DNA of 64,000 nucleotides from Serripes groenlandicus. Taxonomy: Eukaryota; Mollusca; Bivalvia; Cardiida; Cardiidae. Position numbers and translations under genes: made by a program. Below, in pieces: positions 36,247 through 48,614 of the stretch. The stretch spans positions 64,955,217 through 65,019,216 of the forward strand of contig JASEVX010000011.1 in NCBI GenBank assembly GCA_031761405.1, written 5' to 3'. Under the pieces are notes generated by a model. That model was not told where the DNA came from and searched no databases. It was given only the letters and a program-made list of their open reading frames with translations. Position 1 is the stretch's first letter; every line of letters starts with the position of its first letter.

Positions 36247-36480
36247 TTTCTTAGGATTTAAGTTTATTATTTAAAATACATAATTCCAACAACACAAGAT
36301 CCGGATAAAACGTTCACATATATAATTTACACAGAATCATATAAACAACTACACACGCGTTACGCTATTAATCAGGTAAATGAACGCTCCTGTCACATCA
36401 CCGCATCACGTGACCATATATGCGCATAACTGGGCTAATATAAGGTACTGTTTCACACTCATTAACCAATCAGAACTGTT
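36247..36480 (-). promoter_or_regulatory. Putative 5' flank of the contactin gene
   Basis: This stretch upstream of the start codon is free of recognisable repeats, unlike its surroundings. It contains a palindromic E-box CACGTG (36407-36412) and an AT-rich TATAATT-like motif near 36320, about 70 bp before the ATG. No initiator or start site can be fixed from sequence, and the gene may have further untranslated exons. The assignment is positional inference only. Confidence 0.25.
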
Positions 36481-36746
36481 CTGGTGCTGGAATTTGAATT
36501 GTTTCTATTTGTCGTTTTAACAATATGTAGATAGTTTGGGGCGTCAAATGGTGTCAGTAAACAATATGTTATCATTATGAAATAATCTTAGCTGAAATCA
36601 AAGATCGCGTGACGTTATCGTCGCAATTTAACCCGAGGTGTTCTATTCCTGCAACCGTTGTAAACGGTTATGAAATTATCTGATCAAGATACTGTCCCCA
36701 ACACTATTCTAGCAGCATTATTCCTACGTTATACCGTGTTTTACCT

Positions 36747-37160
36747 GTTAACCCTGTCCCACGTATATCAAAACATGTTATGGGTTCTTCATCAGAAGAT
36801 TTTTAAAAACATTATGACGAAAGGAGAAATTGCTCATCATGAAGATTTTCTCCTTTTAATACAATGTTTACGACATTATTTAACCCTTTCCCTCATATGA
36901 CAAATCTGAAGCAGACGACTTTGAACATATTTTGTCAAAAAAAGGAAAATCTCTATAGTTGAATGGATAACCTATAACATTGTGGCAAAAGGAGTAATTG
37001 CTCGTTTTGAGCAATTTCTTCTTTTGTCACTATGTTTTCAAAACGCCGTCTGCTGCAGAGGCGTCAGAAAACGTCTATATGAGGGAAAGGGTTAATAATT
37101 ATACTTTCACTTTCAAATATTTTTTTCCAGATTTTTTTTTGTATGTGGGAAAGGGTTAAT
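36747..37160. mobile_element. M1 cluster upstream of the contactin gene
   Basis: 36747-36882 is a right-truncated plus copy. 36879-37095 is a full minus copy (TTAACCCTTTCCCTCATATG to GAGGGAAAGGGTTAA). 37092-37160 is a right-end fragment with GTATGTGGGAAAGGGTTAA. Confidence 0.8.
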
Positions 37161-37182
37161 GAAATATATACGCTATTAACAC

Positions 37183-37422
37183 GTTTAACCCTTGCCCTCA
37201 TACGACAATTCTGCAGCAGACGACTTTGAAAACATATATAGTGACAAAAGCCTGAAAATTCTCCTTTAAAGATATATAGCTTAACTGTTAAATACAGTTG
37301 AAAACATTGTGGCCATAGGAGAAATTGGTCATCATGAGCAATTTCACCTTTTACCACAATATTTTGAGAAGTCGTCTGCTGCTATTGCGTCAAAATGCGT
37401 CTGCAGGTTGGAGAAGGGAAAT
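37183..37422 (-). mobile_element. M1 element (older subtype)
   Basis: TTAACCCTTGCCCTCATACG, GAAATTGGTCATCATGAGCA and GGTTGGAGAAGGGAAATT are recognisable. Confidence 0.7.
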
Positions 37423-37664
37423 TCAATAATTTAATTTTACTTTATTTTTCACATTTGAGTCCAGACGTGTTCAAAGTCGTCCACGGCAGATACGATGTAT
37501 GTGGGAAAGGGTTGGCGAAATATAAACGCTAAAAGCGGTCAAAATACATATTGAGCCGCGTCAGGCGATTTGGGGTCTTCTTGTCTCTCCGATCTTGTAT
37601 TACATGTATGTGATAACCCTCTACCACTTAGACGTATTTTGACGAATCTACTGAAGACAACTTT

Positions 37665-38005
37665 CAGGGGCGTAGCTTGGCAATACTCAATGTGTAGGCC
37701 GTCTCGTGAGCAAATCAACATTGTGGACTCTGCGTAAAGTACCGACCCGGATCAACCTAAGCATACCACACAGGCCTACCCGGATAGACACTTTACGCTT
37801 CCTTTGGATTTTCTGTTTCAGGAATCACTACTCTAACTATCCCCTTAGACGGAATGTGTCGGCCGGATCAGTCTGCGCGGATAGCGCAGGCTGATCTGGT
37901 CGATACATTACGCAGATGTGTATCGCCGCAGCTGCATTTTGGGGCATTTTTATAAAAAAGTGTGTAGGCACGTGCCTACAGTGCTTAAAGGGAGCTACGC
38001 CCCTG
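37665..38005. mobile_element. M3 element, copy b
   Basis: CAGGGGCGTAGCTTGGCAAT and GGGAGCTACGCCCCTG form the ends. The body aligns in reverse to copy a and includes GATCAGTCTGCGCGGATAGC with its inverted partner. The G run of copy a is represented here by only four C. No target duplication is visible. Confidence 0.75.
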
Positions 38006-39015
38006 TAAACAATATATCAAAAATATTAACAATCATTCACATATGGAAATGACAAAACATTAACAGCCAAACAGGCAAAATGAACAAGGACAACTGTTCT
38101 CCGCTCCATGCATGTGTTATTATTAAATCCTTAGAAATGAAACTATTATAATTGAATACAGATGAAAACATTGTGACAAAATAATAACGTGTTCATTATG
38201 AGTAATTATGTCCTTTTGCCATACTGTTTTCAAAAGACGTCTGCTGCAGATGAGTCAAATTACGTGGGAAATCGTCATGGACGGAAAAGGGTTACTTGAT
38301 ATGATCATTCATTATATGTCGTCTGCTTTATAAACATTTGTGGAAAATAATATAATTAACTAAACATTTAATCTGTAGTCAAGTTTGTAGAGTCGTTATA
38401 ACTGTGACTGTTAGTTTTGCATTGATCTCTAAGTCGTCTGCAAAAAATTACGTTAAATACGCCAGTAACACGTTAAGAACGTTTGGGTTATTTTGTTGTT
38501 GGGCGGTTATTTTGGAGTTTTTTTTTTTATTGGCGGGAAAGGGGTGTAAATGCATTTGCAGCAGACGACTCTTGAAAACGATATGACATAATGAGACAAT
38601 GCTTATCATGAGCAATTTATCCCCTTTCCACAATTCTATTTCTACTGTATTACAAGAGAAAGTTGATGCAATGCATCAATGTCGCCGGAAAAGACTGCAT
38701 TCATTTATTTGCTAACACACATGTATTCTTGACTTTCATTAGTCTAAACATACACATAATGTTTTCATTAAGGACTAATTCCAGGATTTTACACATACAA
38801 ATTTCAGGATTTCTTTTGGTCATAATTTTTGATTTTTTTTGTTTTTGTCAATAAAACCAAAACAAATACAGTTTGGGATTTAAATCTACATGCAATAAAA
38901 ATCTAATTAACCCTTTCCATGTCTGAAGCTACAATGAAAACCTTTCAACGTTTAAAACATTGAGAAAACGGTTAAATTGCTGAAGACATGAACTTCCTCC
39001 TTTTTAATAATAATT
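38006..39015. other. M1 remnants and unassigned sequence
   Basis: M1-like pieces occur at about 38120-38296 (TTTTGCCATACTGTTTTC, ACGTCTGCTGCAG) and 38530-38640 (GCAGCAGACGACTCTTG). Nothing gene-like was seen. Confidence 0.45.
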
Positions 39016-39017
39016 AA

Positions 39018-39535
39018 TATAACTAGAAATATTACTGAAGATGATAAATACCCCCAAAACAGCACATTGACTCAAAATAGGGCTTCCCACCGACCAACAA
39101 GAATTCCACCTTGTGGTTTGTAAGAAATAGGCCGGACAAAATATGGCTTCGGACAAAATATGACCAACAACTTAATAAGTAAAAGGGCCATAACTCTGTA
39201 AAATAGCATGCAATTGTAAGACATTTATGGTATGCACATCTCCTCATGGTATAGAAGCTTCATGTAAACTTGTATTGAATTGTAAGAATTAGGCCGGACA
39301 AAATATGGCTTCGGACAAAATCTGACCAACAACTTAATAAGTAAAATGGCCATTACTCTGTAAAGTAACATGCAATTGTAAGACCTTCAGGGTATGCACA
39401 TCTCCTCATGGTATAGAAGCTTCATGTAAAATTGTATTGAATTCCACCCAGTGGTTTGTAATAAATAGGCCGGACAAAATATGGCTTCCGACCGACCGAC
39501 ACAGTGACGCCTATATACCCCACCCCCTCCCCCAG
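39018..39535. mobile_element. Dispersed repeat R1, copy b, with internal tandem duplication
   Basis: CTAGAAATATTACTGAAGAT begins it. GGCCATAACTCTGTAAAAT and CTCATGGTATAGAAGCTTC occur twice in tandem, and GACCGACCGACACAGTGACG ends it before a C-rich stretch. Confidence 0.7.
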
Positions 39536-39539
39536 CTAA

Positions 39540-40714
39540 ATTGTTTATTTAAATCATTTATGCATACAATATATGTATGGCGCAAGAGAAATGCCAGTTG
39601 CGAGTCCCATTACTATTTAAAAGGTGGCAACTTGGACCACTAATAAGTGGTCCCAGGTGGCAAGTATGAAATTAATTGGGTGCGAAAGACCAGATTTTCT
39701 TTATTTCTAAAATTATTGTTTATCAGAATTTGTTCTTTTCTTTATTTGTTTCAAGCCAAATAAACATTTAATATCACATATATTTATTCATTTAAGTGTG
39801 TAATATTAGCTTTCTAGGCCTATCTGTAATATTAGGTGTTTGAGCATTCTTTGGAAATGTTGACCTCGTGTGAAGATCGAGTCTTTGTGACATCAAAGAA
39901 AGTGTATAAAAAATCAGGCAAAGCTTAAGTGCATGTTTTATTCGAGTGCATTCGAGAAAAAAAAAGCATTTCTATATTAACTTTCTTTCTCCTACATTCG
40001 GCCAATGCACTCGTTTCGTGACGCATTAGAAATCAATTTTTCGAGCGACATTTTGTGTCTGCATAACTCGTCACTTTTCTAAGTTTACATTTTAATTCCG
40101 GTTACTACCATTTATATTTTGGCAATATGAAACTAGGTCACGAACTGAGGAAAAAATGTTTTGACGTTCACGACCGATAAACAAGTATATTTGAGACATA
40201 TTTTCACAAAATATTTCTTATTTTTGTTTATGTCACCAGTTTATGTTGATACTTATCTAAAATAAAATGATATTTTGACAACTCGCTTCTCCATATCGAA
40301 ATGCGCATACGCGAAAATCGATGTTATAGGTCACTATATTTAGCTTAGAAACAGTACCTATTTCAGATATACATGGATTAACATTATTAAATGAATGCTA
40401 AACAAATCAAGACATTTCTTTGAACACGAAAATAACATTCAGTAAGTTAAAATTGCTAATAAAAGGAGAATTCGACGTGGTTTTTATCTCAATATTGACA
40501 CATAACTGTCTGCAGCAAGTCTGGCAGGGATTCTTTTGTCTTCGTAAATAAGACATAAAAACATAAATGCGAGTCAAAATAAAGAAACTGCAAATACTTA
40601 AAACATCGCCCATGTCATTTCCGAAAAGCTATTAAAAATATAAGTCGCGGGCTTCTTTCTGCCCGGCGACTAATAAATGTACAATTTTACTCATGGACAA
40701 TTTTCCATATTTTT
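39540..40714. other. Unassigned sequence
   Basis: AT-rich DNA with no supported gene, repeat unit or inverted ends. Confidence 0.4.
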
Positions 40715-41430
40715 AACTAGACGAACATCAGATTCGATAAAAGATTCGTTAACAAAAAGTGTAAACGACCCTAGAGATATAATCTAGATCATGAATAAAA
40801 CGTCAAAATAGGCCTTTAAATAAAGTCGATCCCTTTTCTACATAAAATGTCTACATTTGACGCCTCTGAATTGGAAAACTATATTGGAAATCGAAATAAA
40901 TGGAAAATATAATCATTGGATAGAGTTGAGCACTATGTGGTAAAAGGAGAATCTGATAATTATGAACAATTTCTGTTTATGCCAGAATGTTTTCAAATGT
41001 TGTCTGTTCCACGATATCGGTCAAGTGGTTCATTTTCTGACAACAAAGAAGTTATAAAACTACCTCTGAAACGACTCAAATTTCGGAATAAAATTAAAAA
41101 ATGTCGGCTTAGTTCCAAATAGATTTACCTGCTTTCTGTAACCAAATCTTGACCTAATTTCTTTCTTAAAATTTAGTCAAACGAGTAAAACATTTTTGGA
41201 GAAAAAAGGTGAATGTATCTCCTTTTCACGCAATGTTTTCAACACTGTGTGTGAACATTTCCCTTCCTCTTGTCCAGATGCACTGGTCACTCTTTCGCCA
41301 CATGCTTTCGTGTATGGACATACATGTATATAGTTACATCCGTATTGAGTTAAGCTGACAGAATGGTATCATAAACCTCATTCCCACATACAATAAATCT
41401 GCAGCAGTCGACTTTGAAAATAGCTTAGGA
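40715..41430. repeat. Segmental duplication SD1, copy a
   Basis: The order GTGTAAACGACCCTAGAGAT, GACGCCTCTGAATTGG, CAATGTTTTCAACACTGTGT and CATACAATAAATCTGCAGCA is repeated at 48615-49213 with high identity. It contains a decayed M1 (from about 40830), so the duplication is younger than that M1. Copy a has an extra 100-bp stretch after CCACGATATCGG. Confidence 0.82.
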
Positions 41431-41596
41431 AAAATCTCTATAAATAACAGGATTATTTTTCATCCAGCTAAAAACAAAACATTGTGGAAAAATGGGTAAT
41501 TTCTCATCATGAGCAATTTCTTCTTTTGCCACAATGCTTTTAAAATTCGTCTGCTGCAGAGGTGTCAGAAAGCGTCGGTATGTGTGAAAGTGTTAA
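41384..41596 (-). mobile_element. M1 element (older subtype)
   Basis: CATTCCCACATACAATAAAT to GTATGTGTGAAAGTGTTAA, with hairpin CATCATGAGCAATTTC. Its left 45 bp are included in SD1 copy b. Confidence 0.72.
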
Positions 41597-41694
41597 TATA
41601 TCCTTATTTGAATATTCACAATAGATCGGGTTCCGGTGTATATGTTGTGATAATACTGGTGAGCAATGTCATTGCCCTGTATAGGAGAACATTC

Positions 41695-41904
41695 TTAACC
41701 CTTTCCCTCATACGACAATTCTGCATCAGACAACTTTGAACATATTTTTGTCAAAAAATAGAAAATCTCTATAATTGAAAGGATAACCTATGACTAAAAG
41801 TGGAAAACATTGTGGCAAAAGAAGAAATTGCTCAAAACGAGCTTTCAAAAATCGTCGGCTGCAGAGGCGTCGAAAAAGGTCTATATATATGAGGGAAAGG
41901 GTAA
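41695..41904 (-). mobile_element. M1 element with a deletion in the hairpin
   Basis: TTAACCCTTTCCCTCATACG to TGAGGGAAAGGGTAAA; sequence between GAGC and TTTCAAAAATC is lost. Confidence 0.8.
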
Positions 41905-42035
41905 ATAATGGTTTACCCGTCCACCGATACAGTGATCGACACTTAACATTGCGGAAAAGGTAAAAATGCTCAAAACGCACAATTTCTCTTTCTCCCCTAT
42001 CGATTTTTTTTATCATGTGTTTCTAAAAATGGACG

Positions 42036-42371
42036 CACCCTTTCCCACAGCAAAACTGCAGCAGACGACCTTGAATGTATGTAGGTAAACATATGGAAAT
42101 TCTATGTACATGTAGATGAAAGTATGTGTGGTTTTTTTTAAGTTAAAGCTTTCCCTCATATAGACGCTTTCTGACGCCTCTGCAGCAGACGGCTTTTTGA
42201 AAACATAGTGACAAAAGAAGAAATTGAACAAAACGTGCAATTTCTCCTTTTGCCACAATGTTTTCCACTTTTTGTCATAGGTTATCCATTCAATTATGGA
42301 GATTTTCTATTTTTGACAAAATATGTTCAACGTCGTCTGCTGCAGAATTGCCGTATGAGGGAAAGGGTTAA
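42036..42371. mobile_element. M1 copy inserted in an older M1 copy
   Basis: 42036-42142 is the left half of an old minus copy (CCCTTTCCCACAGCAAAA). 42143-42371 is a full young plus copy (TTAAAGCTTTCCCTCATATA to GAGGGAAAGGGTTAA). After it, CATTATGAGTTATTTCTTC and CAAATGTAGTCTGCTTCAG look like the old copy's right half. Confidence 0.75.
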
Positions 42372-42775
42372 AGCTCATTATGAGTTATTTCTTCATTTGC
42401 CACAATGTTTTCAAATGTAGTCTGCTTCAGACAGATGCGTTAAACTGCCTCAAACCAGAAAAAAACCAGATTAACACCTATCCGGCTGAAGAAATGTGAA
42501 TGGAATTCGGTGAGTCCATTTAAATTGTGAAAATGGGGTACTTTTGATACTGACGACTTACGGATAAGAAACGAGAACAGTGTGCTCGCAAAAGTTTACT
42601 GACACGTAAATCCTGTAATTGTATACGTTTTGTTATAGTTTCCATATGAAAAAGGGGTGCAGCAGTTTTCAATATTACACGCATTGATAGTGCACGGTGA
42701 TTGCAAGCTCGGGCACATCTGCCAAAGAATCTCGCAATAGACAATATTTTCCCATACAGATTCAGTATCCTTTAA

Positions 42776-45700
42776 TACAGGTGCAAAAGCCTATAATACA
42801 GATGCAATAGCCTATAATACAGATGCAATAACCTATAATACAGATGCAATAGCCTGTTGTACAGATACAATAGCCTGTTATACAAATACAATGGCCTGTT
42901 ATACAAATACAATAGCCTGTTATACAGATGCAATAGCCTATACTACAGATGAAATAGCATACAAAACAGATACAATAGCATGATATACAAATACAATAGC
43001 CTATTATACAGATACAATAGCATATACAAGAGATACAATAGCCTGCTATACAAATACAAAAGCCTGTTCTACATATACAATAGCCAGTTATACAGATACA
43101 ATAGCATATAAATCAAATACAATAGCCTGTTATATAAATACAATAGCCTGTTATATAAATACAATATCATGTTATATAAATACAATATAATGTTATACAA
43201 ATACAATAGCTTGTTATACATATACAATAGCATACACAACATATACAATAGCCTGTTATACAAATACAATAATATGTGATACAAATACAAAAGCCTGTTA
43301 TACAGATACAATAGCATATAACACAGATACAATAACATATTATACAGATGCATTAGCATACACAACAGATACAATAGCCTGTTATACAAATACAATACCA
43401 TGTAATACAAATATAAAAGCCTGTTATACAGATACAATAGCATATAACACAGATACAATAACATATTATACAGATGCATTAGCATACACAACAGATACAA
43501 TAGCCTGTTATACAAATACAATACTATGTGATACAAATACAAAAGCCTGTTATACAGATACAATAGCATATAACACATATACAATAACATATTATACAGA
43601 TGCATTAGCATACACAACAGATACAATAGCCTGTTATACAAATACAATACCATGTAATACAAATACAAAAGCCTGTTATACAGATACAATAGCATATAAC
43701 ACAGATACAATAACATATTATACAGATGCATTAGCATACACAACAGATACAATAGCCTGTTATACAAATACAATACCATGTAATACAAATACAAAAGCCT
43801 GTTATACAGATACAATAGCATATAACACAGATACAATAACATATTATACAGATACATTAGCATACACAACAGATACAATAGCCTGTTATACAAATACAAT
43901 ACTATGTGATACAAATACAAAAGCCTGTTATACAGATACAATAGCATATAACACATATACAATAACATATTATACAGATGCATTAGCATACACAACAGAT
44001 ACAATAGCCTGTTATACAAATACAATACTATGTGATACAAATACAAAAGCCTGTTATACAGATACAATAGCATATAACACATATACAATAACATATTATA
44101 CAGATGCATTAGCATACACAACAGATACAATAGCCTGTTATACAAATACAATACCATGTAATACAAATACAAAAGCCTGTTATACAGATACAATAGCATA
44201 TAACACAGATACAATAACATATTATACAGATGCATTAGCATACACAACAGATACAATAGCCTGTTATACAAATACAATACCATGTAATACAAATACAAAA
44301 GCCTGTTATACAGATACAATAGCATATAACACAGATACAATAACATATTATACAGATGCATTAGCATACACAACAGATACAATAGCCTGTTATACAAATA
44401 CAATACTATGTGATACAAATACAAAAGCCTGTTATACAGATACAATAGCATATAACACATATACAATAACATATTATGCAGATGCATTAGCATACACAAC
44501 AGATACAATAGCCTGTTATACAAATACAATACCATGTAATACAAATACAATAGCCTGTTATACAGATACAATAGCATATAACACAGATACAATCACATAT
44601 TATACAGATGCATTAGCACACACAACAGATGCAATAGCCTGTTATACAGATTCAATATGCTGTATAATACAGATCCAATAGACTGTTATACACATGAAAT
44701 AACCTGTTATACAGATGCAATATGCTGTTATTCAGATACAATATGCTGTTATTCAGATGTACTATGTTGTTATACAAATGAAATATGCTGTTATACGGAT
44801 GAAATATCCTGTTATACAGATGCAATATGCTGTACAATACAGATACAATATGCTGTTATTCAGATGCAATATTCTGTTATACATATGCAATATGCTGTTA
44901 TTCAGATGCAATATGCTGTTAAACAGATGCAATATGCTGTTATACGGAGGAAATATGCTGTTATACAGATGCAACATGCTGTTATACATATGCAATATGC
45001 TGATGAAATATGCTGTTATATAGATGCAATATGCTGTTATACAGATGCAACATGCTGTTAGACAGATGCAATATGCTGTACAATACAGATGCAACATGCT
45101 GTACAATACAGATGCACCATGCTGTTATACAGATGCAATATGCTGTTATACAGATGCAATATGCTGTTATACATATGCACTAGCTGTTATACAGATGCAA
45201 TATGCTGTTATACAGATGCAACATGCTGTTATACAGATGCAATATGCTGTACAATACAGATGCAACATGCTGTACAATACAGATGCACCATGCTGTTATA
45301 CAAATGCATTATGCTGTACAATACAGATGCAATATGCTGTACAATACAGATGCACCATGCTGTTATACAGATGCAATATGCTGTACAATACAGATGCACC
45401 ATGCTGTTATACAGATGTAATGCACCATGCTGTTATACAGATGTAATGCACCATGCTGCTATACAGATGCACCGTGCTGTTATACAGATGCACCATGCTG
45501 TTATACAGATGCAATATGCTGTACAATACAGATGCAATATGCTGTTATACAGATGCAATATGCTTTACAATACAGATGCACCATGCTGTTATACATATGC
45601 AATATGCTGTTATACATATGCAACATGCTGTACAATACAGATGCACCATGCTGTTATACAGATGCAACATGCTGTTATACAGATGTAATATGCTGTTATA

Positions 45701-46265
45701 CAGATGCAACATGCTGTTATACAGATGCAATATGCTGTTATACAGATGCAACATGCTGTTATACATATGTAATATGCTGTTATACAGATGCAACATGCTG
45801 TTATACAGATGCAACATGCTGTTATACAGATGCAATATGCTGTTATACAGATGCAATATGTTGTTATACAGATACAACGTGCTGTTATACAGATGCAATA
45901 TGCTGTTATACAGATGCAATATGCTGTTACACAGATGCAACATGCTGTTATACAGATGCAATATGCTGTTATACAGATACAACATGCTGTTATACAGATG
46001 CAATATGCTGTTATACAGATGCAACATGCTGTTATACAGATGCAATATGCTGTTATACAGATACAACATGCTGTTATACAGATGCAACATGCTGTTATAC
46101 AGATGCAATATGCTGTTATACAGATACAACATGCTGTTATACAGATGCAATATGCTGTTATACAGATGCAACATGCTGTTATACAGATGCAATATGCTGT
46201 TATACAGATGCAACATGCTGTTATACAGATGCAATATGCTGTTATACAGATGCAACATGCTGCAT
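42776..46265. repeat. 21-bp minisatellite with a 126-bp higher-order repeat
   Basis: The consensus is close to TGTTATACAGATGCAATATGC plus one base variants (period 21). From about 43240 to 44640 six variant units form a 126-bp higher-order unit (for example CACAACAGAT recurs at 43361 and 43487) repeated about ten times. The segment 44640-46265 is more homogeneous, alternating CAATATGCTG and CAACATGCTG variants. Because 21 is divisible by 3 and the units lack stops in several frames, long frames of Leu/Tyr/Met or Cys-Tyr-Thr-Asp repeats appear on both strands. I regard them as non-coding. Confidence 0.92.
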
Positions 46266-46575
46266 AGTTGCTGTACGCGACTTTTAACACCAGTAACGTA
46301 TACCGTAATACCAGACTCTGAATCACATTTGCGAACAGTGTAGAATAAGATCAAACTGCACATTCGTGCAGTTTAATTTCGTTCAACATCCCTCGATATC
46401 CATGTATCAATATATAATGAAAGGTACTCCATTCATTTGTAAGGACTTATTAAATGTCAATGATGATAATACCAGTGTACAGAATTCAGTCGGATATAGG
46501 TTTACCCTTTCCCACATACATTAAATCTAGACACAAATGGCGGGAAATACTATAAATGGAAGAATAAGTTAAACA
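46266..46575. repeat. Segmental duplication SD2, copy a, left part
   Basis: GCGACTTTTAACACCAGTAA, CATCCCTCGATATCCATG and GGTACTCCATTCATTTGTAA recur at 51658-51930. The duplicated block begins right at the satellite boundary in both copies. Confidence 0.85.
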
Positions 46576-46577
46576 AG

Positions 46578-47812
46578 AGGCCCAAAGAGGGCCTATGCTC
46601 TACTGGTATGGTTCTTTGGTCATTTTCAATCCAGAGCATGTATGTATGGTGAAGATCGGATAGTAAATGGAGGCTCTATTGTGTTCACAAGCTGTATTAT
46701 AGCAATTTTGACAATTTCAAGGGCCATAATCTAGTCTTGCATTGGTGGATCTGGCTGGTTTGCGAAAAGAACCAAGCTCTCATTAATATTTAACTACTAT
46801 CTGAGTTTGGTGAAGATCGGATAGTAAATGAAGGCTCTATTGTGTTCAAAAGCTGTATTATAGCAATTTTGACAATTTCAAGGGCCATAATGCAGTCATG
46901 CAATGGCACATCCGGCTGGTTTTCGAAAAGAACCAAGCTCTCATCAATATTTAACTACTATCTAAGTTTGGTGAATATCAGATAGTAAATGGAGCCTCTT
47001 TTGTGTTCACAAGCTATATTATAGCAATTTTGACAATTTCAAGGGCCATAATCCAGTCATGCAAGGGCACATCTGGCTGGTTTTCGAAAAGAACAGATCT
47101 CTCATCAATATTCAAGTACTATCTAAGTTTGGTGAAGATCAGATAGTGATTGGAGCCTTTATTCTGTTCACAAGCTATATTATAGCAATTTTGATAATTT
47201 CAAGGGCCATAATCCAGTCTTGCATAGGCGGATCTGGCTGATTTGCGAAAGGAACCGAGCTCTCATGGATATCTAACTACTGTATAAGTTTGTTTGAGAT
47301 ACAATCAAAACTGAAGACTGTAAAGGTTTGCGAAAGAAACTGAGCTCTCATGAATAGCTAACTACTGTATAAGTTTGATTGAGATACAATCAAAACTGAA
47401 GACTTTATCGCGTTCACAAGCTCTATTTTAGCAATTCTGACAATTTCAAGGCCCATAATCCAATCTTGTATTGCCGGATCTGGCTGGTTTGCAAAAGGAA
47501 CTAAGCTCTTATGAATACCTAACTACTGTGTAAGTTTGGTGAAGACCAGATAGTAAATGGAGCCTCTTTTGTGTTCACAAGCTCTATTATAGCAATTTTG
47601 ACAATTTCAAGAGCCATAATCCAGTCTTGCATGGGCGGATCTGGCTGGTTTGCGAAAGGAACCGAGGTCTCATGGATGTCTAACTACTGTATAAGTTTGG
47701 TTGAGACACAATCAAAACTGAAGACTGTATCGGGTTCACAAGCAATTGTTTACGGACGCACGGACGACGGACACCACGCCACGGCATAAGCTCTTCTGGC
47801 CCCTGGCCAGTA
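46578..47812. mobile_element. Dispersed repeat R2 with about 160-bp internal tandem units
   Basis: It starts GAGGCCCAAAGAGGGCCTAT and ends CTCTTCTGGCCCCTGGCCAG; CTCTACTGG near the start and CCAGTAGAG at the end are inverted. Inside, GGTGAAGATCGGATAGTAAA and GCAATTTTGACAATTTCAAG recur about every 160 bp, six or seven times. SD2 copy b lacks it, giving an empty site. Confidence 0.8.
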
Positions 47813-47995
47813 GAGATTAAAAAAAAAATGAAACCGTTGCGGCATAATGGTAAATCACAGTAAGCGTGTATTCATTTCAATATTCTATTCCACAGGATAA
47901 TGGACGGAAAATAATATACACCTTTACAGTTGTAGTAATCACGTGGTATATATCTATCTACTCAGTAAACGTCTGTATGTGGGAAAGGGTTAGCC
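47813..47995. repeat. Segmental duplication SD2, copy a, right part
   Basis: CGTTGCGGCATAATGG, AAATCACAGTAAGCG and ATCTATCTACTCAGTAAACG match 51955-52110. It ends with an M1-like right end, TGTATGTGGGAAAGGGTTAG. Confidence 0.8.
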
Positions 47996-48614
47996 TTCAT
48001 TCATTTCAATACATGTATTCCAGTTTTAAAATGCTTAATGCATGAGAAGTTACTGGTCGGGTTACATACACTTTTCCCTCCTTGACGCTCAGGATTGCGA
48101 CCGATATGCTGGTGTCAGGATAAAAGGACCAGCAGAACCCCCCAGGAAACGCCTAGATATAACTGAACACTTGTTGAAAGCGGCGAAAAACACAATGCAG
48201 ACACACAAATATATACACCTCGACACCTGTAGTTATTACGTGGTAGATATATATCTACCAAGACGATTAATATATCTATGCTAATTGATGATTGATTGAT
48301 GTCAATAGCTATAGCACCGAACGTGTTTTCGTTGCTTTCTCGTACCAGTTATCCACACAACATTCTTCCTAGGTAACTAACTGGCTTCTTTCCCACAAAG
48401 ACTATTGAACCCATTGGTGGAAGACGAATGACGCTGATCACAATTGACATTTTATCAATCTTTGGAAAGAATGAAAGACTAATTCGGGTTTCGAAGTGGA
48501 GGATCTAGGAAGACTGAGCGAACACAAAGGCTTAACCTTTTCCGACATATCATAAATTTGCAACAAACGATTTTGAAAACATCAAAGCAAAACATTGAAG
48601 CTCTCTATAAATTA
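47996..48614. other. Unassigned sequence with a SINE-body relic
   Basis: CCCATTGGTGGAAGACGAAT near 48411 matches the S1 SINE body. The rest is unassigned. Confidence 0.45.

Noticed and set aside
43069..44592. 507-codon open frame on the minus strand, rich in Leu, Tyr and Met
   Set aside because: It is a direct translation of the 21-bp minisatellite with a 42-residue period. Overlapping long frames occur on both strands of the array and there is no domain, signal or flanking gene structure.
45089..46363. Cys-Tyr-Thr-Asp repeat frames and several overlapping frames of 140-296 codons
   Set aside because: They come from the same minisatellite and exist in multiple frames at once because the 21-bp unit lacks stops.
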